A DNA stretch of 30,313 nucleotides from Halieaceae bacterium (GTDB taxonomy: Bacteria; Pseudomonadota; Gammaproteobacteria; Pseudomonadales; Halieaceae), in NCBI GenBank assembly GCA_011523115.1, contig WTHO01000141.1:1-30313 (forward strand), given 5' to 3'. Shown piece by piece: positions 24,926 to 30,313 of this stretch (the stretch's first letter is position 1; the number at the start of each line of letters is the position of its first letter). The notes beneath the pieces are model-generated. The model did not search any database. It worked only from the letters and a program-made list of their open reading frames with translations, and was not told the origin of the DNA. The position numbers were made by a program, and so were the translations under genes.

Positions 24926-25613
24926 CGAGTCCAATCTGACGCTGCATGGGGCTTTTGCTAGGCAGTTCTCCCGGCATGCACGCGCGATTATCCGAAGCCC
25001 GGCAGAGGTGGCCAACCCACTCTTGTTTTTCTTCATGGTTATCACATTATTCCCGCTGGGGCTGGGGCCTGATCCGCAGCGATTGGCCGAGATGGCGCCG
25101 GGCATACTCTGGGTCGTCGCCTTGCTGTCGAGTCTCATGGTGAGCGGCAAGTTATTCGCGTCGGACTACGAGGACGGCAGCCTCGAGCAGCTCGCTATCG
25201 CGCCGTTCCCCTTAGCGGTGCTGGCTCTGGGCGAGGTCTCCGCTTATTGGTTGGCGACAGGCTTTTTGCTGGCGCTGGCCTCGCCAATTTTTGCCCTCAT
25301 GCTGGGCTTGCCGGCCACAGGGATTTTCACGCTGATGGTCAGCCTTTTACTCGGCACAACTTGTCTCACCTTGATCGGCGCGGTAGGCAGTGCGCTGACC
25401 GTCAGTATTCGGAGGGGCGGAATGCTGCTGTCTCTGTTGATCATCCCGCTCAACGTGCCCGTGTTGATCTTCGGCACGACAGCCGTGTCGGAAGCTGTGA
25501 TGGGTGGTAACGCCACGAGCTGGCTGGCTTTAATGGGTGCGCTGGCGCTTGGATCGCTGGCGGTAATGCCCGTCGCGATTGGCGCTGCCCTGAGGGTTTC
25601 GCTGGATCAGTAA
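24915..25613 (+). CDS. ccmB: Heme exporter membrane protein CcmB
   Basis: 232 aa from the TTG at 24915 (GGAG 10 nt upstream, 11-nt overlap with ccmA). Upstream TTG codons at 24879 and 24894 are in frame, but the residues they add do not look like CcmB. Six hydrophobic helices, with the hallmark NPLLFFFMVITLFPLGLGP and MAPGILWVVALLSSLM near the N-terminus and LIIPLNVPVLIFG later. Membrane partner of the CcmA ATPase, acting with CcmC and CcmD. E. coli CcmB is 220 aa. Confidence 0.92.
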   Translation: MPASESNLTLHGAFARQFSRHARAIIRSPAEVANPLLFFFMVITLFPLGLGPDPQRLAEMAPGILWVVALLSSLMVSGKLFASDYEDGSLEQLAIAPFPLAVLALGEVSAYWLATGFLLALASPIFALMLGLPATGIFTLMVSLLLGTTCLTLIGAVGSALTVSIRRGGMLLSLLIIPLNVPVLIFGTTAVSEAVMGGNATSWLALMGALALGSLAVMPVAIGAALRVSLDQ

Positions 25614-25686
25614 CCGCATGCCGGCTGCTCGGGCATAAGCGAGACAAGCGCCTCAAAACAGGCGGTTAGACGCTATACTACGGGCC

Positions 25687-26424
25687 ATGTGGACGATTAT
25701 TCACAAAATGGGGTCGCCGCCGTGGTTTTTTCGGTTCAGTGGCGGTTTGGTCAAGTGGTTGTTGCCGCTGACCGTTTGCCTGCTGCTTGTTGGCGCTGTC
25801 TGGGGACTGCTTATCGCGCCACCTGATTTCAGACAGGGCAACTCGTATCGCATCATCTACATCCACGTGCCGTCTGCGGTGGTGGCGCTGGCGGGATATT
25901 ACGTCATGGCTTTTGCGGGTGCGGTGAGTCTGGTCTGGCGCATCAAGATGGCGGACGTGACGATGCGCGCAGTCGCGCCGGTAGGTGCCGCTTTGACGGC
26001 AATAGCATTGGTCACGGGCGCGATATGGGGTAAGCCCACTTGGGGTACCTGGTGGGTTTGGGATGCGCGTATCACGTCCATGTTGATTCTGCTCTTTCTG
26101 TATTTGGGTGTTGTGGCGTTGTTTGAGGCCTATGAGAACAAGAGCGCGGCAGCGCGTGCCTGCGCGGTGCTAACCTTGGTAGGCACTGTCAACATTCCCA
26201 TCATTTATAAGTCGGTGGATTGGTGGTACTCGCTGCATCAGCCCGCATCGATCAAGTTTACCGGGGAGTCTGCGATCGACCCCAGTATGCTTTACCCGTT
26301 ACTGCTGATGATCGGCGCGTTCTACTGCCTCTTCGCAGTGACTGTTTTGCTCAACATGCGTGCCGAGCTCGCTTGGAATCATCGTGACGCCAGCTGGTTG
26401 AAGCAACTGGTGCAGGGTACCTGA
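25687..26424 (+). CDS. ccmC: Heme ligation chaperone/transporter CcmC
   Basis: 245 aa with six transmembrane helices. The WWD heme-handling motif WGTWWVWD is at 119-126, flanked by periplasmic histidines H60 (IYIHVP) and H184 (SLHQPAS), the expected axial heme ligands. CcmC presents heme to CcmE in the periplasm. It follows a 73-nt gap, the only sizeable one in the ccm block, that contains TATACT (25674-25679) just before the ATG but no clear ribosome-binding site. Its stop overlaps the ccmD ATG by 1 nt. Confidence 0.95.
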   Translation: MWTIIHKMGSPPWFFRFSGGLVKWLLPLTVCLLLVGAVWGLLIAPPDFRQGNSYRIIYIHVPSAVVALAGYYVMAFAGAVSLVWRIKMADVTMRAVAPVGAALTAIALVTGAIWGKPTWGTWWVWDARITSMLILLFLYLGVVALFEAYENKSAAARACAVLTLVGTVNIPIIYKSVDWWYSLHQPASIKFTGESAIDPSMLYPLLLMIGAFYCLFAVTVLLNMRAELAWNHRDASWLKQLVQGT

Positions 26425-26630
26425 TGTATTTTGAATCCTTAGCTGCGCTCTGGGATATGGACGGCCACGGCATCTACGTCTGGCTGGCCTATTTGCTGAC
26501 CCTATGCCCCATCATCGTGATGGTGTGGCTACCCATTAAGCGATTTCGTCAGCATTGGCGATGGATCGAGGCCGAGTCGCGTCGGAGCGGTATCGACGTG
26601 GGAGGGGCGGCGGGCGAGTCCGCGAGATAA
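26424..26630 (+). CDS. ccmD: Small membrane protein CcmD
   Basis: 68 aa. One transmembrane helix (about 17-38) followed by a basic, charged cytoplasmic tail; DMDGHGIYVWLAY is the CcmD hallmark. CcmD helps release holo-CcmE from CcmABC. It starts within the ccmC stop codon (TGATG) and ends 6 nt before ccmE. Confidence 0.92.
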   Translation: MYFESLAALWDMDGHGIYVWLAYLLTLCPIIVMVWLPIKRFRQHWRWIEAESRRSGIDVGGAAGESAR

Positions 26631-26636
26631 CCCATC

Positions 26637-27089
26637 ATGCACCCAGCTCGAAAACAACGTCTCATCCTTGTCAGCCTGGTGGTGGTGCTCTCAAGCGCTG
26701 CCATTGGGCTGGTGGCCTTTGCCCTCAGAGATAACATCAATCTGTTTTACCCGCCGGCCGATGTGGTGGCAGGAAAGGCGCCGACTGATCGGAGCATCCG
26801 CCTTGGCGGCATGGTAGTGGCGGGTAGCATTGAGCGGAGCAACAGCGAGCTCGATACGATTTTTTGGGTGACCGATTACGAAGCGTCGGTGCCCGTTCGT
26901 TACAGCGGGATACTGCCTGACCTGTTTGCCGAGGGAGAAGGTGTCGTCGCTGAAGGAACACTGGATGAGAGCGGCATGCTGATTGCCACCCAGGTCCTGG
27001 CAAAGCACGACGAGAACTACATGCCGCCTGAAGTTGCCGCGGCGCTTGAGGGTAAAACCGCCCCTGCTGAACAGCCGGTGTTGCCGTGA
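26637..27089 (+). CDS. ccmE: Periplasmic heme chaperone CcmE
   Basis: 150 aa with an N-terminal membrane anchor (about 9-29) and a periplasmic OB-fold. The heme-binding histidine H124 and Tyr128 lie in LAKHDENYMPPE, the HxxxY pattern of CcmE. It covalently binds heme and passes it to CcmF. It overlaps ccmF by 4 nt (GTGA). Confidence 0.95.
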   Translation: MHPARKQRLILVSLVVVLSSAAIGLVAFALRDNINLFYPPADVVAGKAPTDRSIRLGGMVVAGSIERSNSELDTIFWVTDYEASVPVRYSGILPDLFAEGEGVVAEGTLDESGMLIATQVLAKHDENYMPPEVAAALEGKTAPAEQPVLP

Positions 27090-29062
27090 TCCCGGAGCTC
27101 GGTCATGTGGCGCTGATTATCGCCTTCTGTTTGGCGGTTGGCTTGGCGCTGATTCCGATGTGGGGCAGTATGCGTCGCGACGTGACTGCCATGAATTTGG
27201 CGCCTACACTGGCAGTCGCTGTCGCATTATTTGTGGCAGTGGCCTTTGCGTTGTTGGCAGTCAGTTTTCTGCAGGATGATTTTACCGTCGCAGTGGTGGC
27301 GGCGAATTCGAATAGCTTGTTACCACCGATATTTAAATTCTCCGCACTGTGGGGTAACCACGAGGGCTCATTGCTGCTGTGGGTGTTGATCCTCTCGGGT
27401 TGGATGACCGCTGTGGCCTTGTTCAGTCGTGGCTTGCCGCTACTGATGGTCGCTCGCGTGTTAAGCGTCATGGGGATGATCGCGGTCGGTTTTTTGGCTT
27501 TTTCACTGCTTACCTCGAACCCCTTTGAGCGGCTTCTGCCCAATACGCCTTTGGACGGGAACGATCTGAATCCGCTCCTTCAAGACCCGGGCTTGATTAT
27601 CCATCCACCGCTCCTTTACATGGGCTACGTCGGCCTCTCAGTGCCGTTTGCATTTGCGATTGCGGCGCTTCTGGGCGGGCGGCTCGATGCGTCGTGGGCT
27701 CGCTGGTCGCGACCATGGACTAACGTGGCATGGGGATTTTTGTCTCTGGGCATCATGTTGGGCAGTTGGTGGGCTTACTACGAATTGGGCTGGGGTGGCT
27801 GGTGGTTCTGGGACCCGGTTGAGAACGCGTCTTTCATGCCGTGGCTGATGGGTGCTGCCTTGGTTCACAGTTTAGCGGTGACGGAGAAGCGTGGGGTCTT
27901 CCGTTCGTGGACGGTGTTGCTCGCCATCTTTGCGTTCTCTTTGTCGCTGCTTGGCACGTTTCTCGTGAGGTCAGGTGTTCTCACCAGTGTCCATGCCTTT
28001 GCGGCTGACCCCGAGAGGGGGTTGTTCATACTTATTTTTCTGGCCTTGGTTGTAGGGGGTTCACTCCTGCTTTATGCCTTGCGCGCGCCTGCGGTGGCCA
28101 GCCGCGTGGTTTATTCGGCGGTGTCTCGAGAGTCTCTGCTCATGGCCAATAATTTGGTGTTTACGGTGGCGACGGTGGTTGTGTTGTTAGGCACCCTGTT
28201 CCCACTCGTGATGGATGCTTTCTCGCTGGGGAAGTACTCTGTTGGGCCTCCCTATTTCAATGCTGTGTTCGTGCCTTTGATGGCGCTGGTCATGCCGTTT
28301 ATGACCGTTGGTCCATTGTCACGATGGCGCGATGACACGGCGGCGCGATGGCTTCACGAGCTATTGGTCCCCGGGATCGCGATCGTCGCGATTGCGGTGA
28401 GTCTCGGCTTCCTGGGTAAAGAGGGCTTCAACCTCTGGATCGCGCTCGCGGTCTTACTCGCGGGGTGGGTTGCACTCGGCGTTGTTAAGGACGCTTGGCG
28501 TCGCCTCGCCAATCCAGGCGGGTCATTGCGCTGGCGGAGTTTGACTCCGAGCTTTATGGGTATGGCGGTCGCGCACATCGGATTTGCCGGCGTCGTGCTG
28601 GGTGCCGTCGTCGTGACGCAGCAAAATGTCGAACGGGATCTCCGGATGGCCGTAGGAGACCAGCAGGAGTTGGGAGGTTACCGGTTCGAGATGCTCAGTG
28701 TCGGCCAGCAAGCGGGCCCAAATTATCTTGCGGATCAGGCGGTCTTCGCAGTGACTCGGGACGGACAGCCTGTGGCGACGCTGATCCCCGAGAAGAGACG
28801 CTACTTTGCCAGCGGTCAAATCATGACGGAAGCAGCAATCGACGCCAGCATTTGGAGGGATCTTTATATCGCGCTTGGGGAGCCTATCGGTGAGGATGCA
28901 TGGGCAGTGCGATTGCAATACAAACCCATGGTCCGCTGGCTCTGGCTCGGTGCCCTGATGATAGGTTTGGGCGCCTTGCTGACAGTGGCTGATCGTCGGT
29001 ACCGGACCCAGGTGCAGCGACGAGACGCCCCGGTCGTCGGAGTGGCAGGCGTTGCGCCTTAA
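27086..29062 (+). CDS. ccmF: Cytochrome c heme lyase subunit CcmF
   Basis: 658 aa, starts GTG at 27086. Many transmembrane helices. The WWD domain WGGWWFWDPVENASFMPW (236-253) is intact, with histidines H173 (IIHPPLLY) and H261 (ALVHSLAV) positioned to bind heme. FKFSALWGNHEGSLLLWVL (84-102) and the GTFLVRSGVLTSVHAFA segment are family signatures. CcmF takes heme from CcmE and, with CcmH and CcmI, ligates it to the reduced CxxCH of apocytochromes. The C-terminus overlaps ccmG by 11 nt. Confidence 0.96.
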   Translation: MIPELGHVALIIAFCLAVGLALIPMWGSMRRDVTAMNLAPTLAVAVALFVAVAFALLAVSFLQDDFTVAVVAANSNSLLPPIFKFSALWGNHEGSLLLWVLILSGWMTAVALFSRGLPLLMVARVLSVMGMIAVGFLAFSLLTSNPFERLLPNTPLDGNDLNPLLQDPGLIIHPPLLYMGYVGLSVPFAFAIAALLGGRLDASWARWSRPWTNVAWGFLSLGIMLGSWWAYYELGWGGWWFWDPVENASFMPWLMGAALVHSLAVTEKRGVFRSWTVLLAIFAFSLSLLGTFLVRSGVLTSVHAFAADPERGLFILIFLALVVGGSLLLYALRAPAVASRVVYSAVSRESLLMANNLVFTVATVVVLLGTLFPLVMDAFSLGKYSVGPPYFNAVFVPLMALVMPFMTVGPLSRWRDDTAARWLHELLVPGIAIVAIAVSLGFLGKEGFNLWIALAVLLAGWVALGVVKDAWRRLANPGGSLRWRSLTPSFMGMAVAHIGFAGVVLGAVVVTQQNVERDLRMAVGDQQELGGYRFEMLSVGQQAGPNYLADQAVFAVTRDGQPVATLIPEKRRYFASGQIMTEAAIDASIWRDLYIALGEPIGEDAWAVRLQYKPMVRWLWLGALMIGLGALLTVADRRYRTQVQRRDAPVVGVAGVAP

Positions 29063-29606
29063 ACGGTTCGCCCCGCTGCTGGGGTTTGTGCTTCTGGCCG
29101 GGCTCCTTTACAAAGGGTTGTCTATCGACCCCACTGCGCTACCGGCCGCGAGAGTGGGTCAACCGTTTCCGTCTTTTACTCAGCTGGAATTGACAAGCGG
29201 TCGCGAGATCACCGAGCAGTCACTGTCACCGGGACCCGCACTGGTCAATGTTTGGGCCACTTGGTGCTATTCCTGTCGACTAGAGCATCCCTACCTGTTG
29301 GCTCTGGCGGCCCGGGGCGTGCCGATCTTCGGGCTCAATTACAAAGATGATTCTGTCAAGGCGCGGGAATGGCTACTGCAGCTTGGCGACCCCTATCGAC
29401 TTAACGTCGCCGATGAGCAGGGGTTGGTCGGTCTGGACTTGGGGGTCTATGGCGCACCGGAAACCTACGTGATCGGCGCGGATGGTCACATTAAGCACCG
29501 TCATGTGGGGATATTGGATGAAGGCGTTTTCGATCGGGATTTTGTTAAGTATTTTCCCGACATGGGCGTAAGTGGCAGCGTCGGCGCTGCAGCGGGTGAT
29601 TCATGA
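29052..29606 (+). CDS. ccmG: Thioredoxin-like CcmG/DsbE
   Basis: 184 aa from the TTG at 29052 (GGAG 9 nt upstream, inside ccmF). N-terminal membrane anchor (about 7-22) and a periplasmic thioredoxin fold. The active site WCYSC (C72, C75) with ATW before it, and the cis-proline loop GAPET (134-138), are present. It reduces the cysteines of apocytochrome c or CcmH. CYSC is less usual than the CPTC/CPSC of well-studied CcmG. Overlaps ccmH by 4 nt (ATGA). Confidence 0.94.
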   Translation: MRLKRFAPLLGFVLLAGLLYKGLSIDPTALPAARVGQPFPSFTQLELTSGREITEQSLSPGPALVNVWATWCYSCRLEHPYLLALAARGVPIFGLNYKDDSVKAREWLLQLGDPYRLNVADEQGLVGLDLGVYGAPETYVIGADGHIKHRHVGILDEGVFDRDFVKYFPDMGVSGSVGAAAGDS

Positions 29607-30064
29607 GGCGATTGGCGTTACTGGTGCTAGTCAGCGGGCTTTTTGCGCCCGCCGTTGTGTGGGCAGTGATTGAGACCTACCAGTTCAGCTCGCCGGACCT
29701 CGAGGCGCGTTATCACACCCTCAGTCAGGAGCTTCGCTGCCCAAAATGCCAGAATCAAAACATTGCTGACTCCAATGCGCCGATTGCGCGAGATTTACGC
29801 GTGGTGCTCTACGAGCAGTTAGAGACGGGTGCCAGCGATGAGGAGATCCTGGCGTACATGGTCGCGCGCTACGGCGAGTTCGTTCGTTATCGTCCCGGCG
29901 TGGACCGTAACACCCTTTTTCTCTGGGCTGCGCCGGCATTACTGCTGGTAGCCGGGGCGGGCCTTGTGGTGCGGCAGGCACGCAGAGGTGGCAAGCGGGC
30001 TGAGCCGTTGAGCGCCACAGAACAAGAGGAGATCAGTCGCCTGCTCCGGGAGCAAAACGGTTGA
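29603..30064 (+). CDS. ccmH: Cytochrome c maturation thioreductase CcmH
   Basis: 153 aa. Signal peptide (about 1-21), then the redox motif LRCPKCQNQNIADS (C46, C49), the defining LRCxxCQ of CcmH, and a single transmembrane helix (about 105-124) with a basic tail. It is the short form, without the TPR domain of E. coli CcmH; that part is encoded separately as CcmI. Its stop overlaps the ccmI TTG (TTGA). Confidence 0.95.
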   Translation: MRRLALLVLVSGLFAPAVVWAVIETYQFSSPDLEARYHTLSQELRCPKCQNQNIADSNAPIARDLRVVLYEQLETGASDEEILAYMVARYGEFVRYRPGVDRNTLFLWAAPALLLVAGAGLVVRQARRGGKRAEPLSATEQEEISRLLREQNG

Positions 30065-30313
30065 GCTCCACGTTTGCCCTGTCCACTCTGGCGTTACTGT
30101 TGTTCGCTTCGAGTTTGGTGTTGGTGCTGCCGCGCATTTGGCAGCGGCGAGAGCAGACTGAGACCAATATCGATTGGCTCCGCCTCCGTCAGGCAGAGTT
30201 GCCCCCGGACGCCGTTGCGTTGCGGGAGGAGGCAGCGCTTCGTCTCATGGAGGAGGGTGAGCTCGATGCGGCAGTAGCGCTGGCTGATCGTCCTCGATAT
30301 ACGTGGGCTGGGC
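30061..30313 (+). CDS. ccmI: CcmI N-terminus (partial, runs off window)
   Basis: The frame is open from a TTG at 30061 to the window end, about 84 codons. GGGAG lies 8 nt before it. It encodes a hydrophobic helix (about 5-25) followed by a charged segment (QRREQTETNIDWLRLRQAEL) like the N-terminal helix-plus-coil of CcmI, the TPR protein that delivers apocytochrome c to CcmF/CcmH. The TPR domain is outside the window. Identity rests on position and this short match. Confidence 0.75.
   Translation, partial: MSSTFALSTLALLLFASSLVLVLPRIWQRREQTETNIDWLRLRQAELPPDAVALREEAALRLMEEGELDAAVALADRPRYTWAG

Overview
The window is a gene-dense, moderately GC-rich chromosomal segment of a Gammaproteobacterium. 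Gene content suggests an aerobic, probably marine heterotroph of the Halieaceae/OM60-NOR5 type, but no marker gene is present and that placement is inference. Supporting it are a System I cytochrome c maturation operon, OxyR, TtcA, YgiQ, the tesA-ybbA-ybbP arrangement and a type-2 malate dehydrogenase. I see no tRNA, rRNA, CRISPR array, insertion sequence or phage gene.

Left part (1-11.7 kb). A thiolase-like / short-chain dehydrogenase / crotonase run looks like part of an acyl-CoA degradation operon. It is followed by an AI-2E family membrane protein, a lipoprotein type-B carboxylesterase and a uridine kinase. On the minus strand lie a lysophospholipid acyltransferase-like protein with an alpha/beta hydrolase 6 nt behind it, then a secreted glutathione-peroxidase-family protein and a small HNH protein that overlap. 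An EamA-type exporter (plus) and a Cof-type HAD phosphatase (minus) follow.

Middle (11.7-15.4 kb). This is the most interesting block. A rubrerythrin lacking its rubredoxin domain, a GlpC/HdrD-like two-cluster iron-sulfur protein and a DUF3501 protein form a minus-strand run. It is transcribed divergently from oxyR, whose two redox cysteines are intact. I read it as an OxyR-linked peroxide-reduction module in which the iron-sulfur protein may supply the electrons that the missing rubredoxin would normally deliver. A strong intrinsic terminator follows the rubrerythrin gene, suggesting high rubrerythrin output with readthrough or a second promoter for the downstream genes.

Right-middle (15.4-23.2 kb). 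tesA, a voltage-gated-type K+ channel with a C-terminal zinc ribbon, and the radical-SAM protein YgiQ form an overlapping minus-strand run. tesA is divergent from ybbA-ybbP, with the two start codons overlapping. Malate dehydrogenase follows on the minus strand.

Right (23.4 kb to the end). ttcA (tRNA 2-thiocytidine synthesis) is joined end-to-start to a complete ccmABCDEFGH set plus the beginning of ccmI. These genes build the machinery that exports heme, loads it on CcmE, reduces apocytochrome c thiols and ligates heme in the periplasm. Many genes here overlap by 1-11 nt and several appear to start with TTG.
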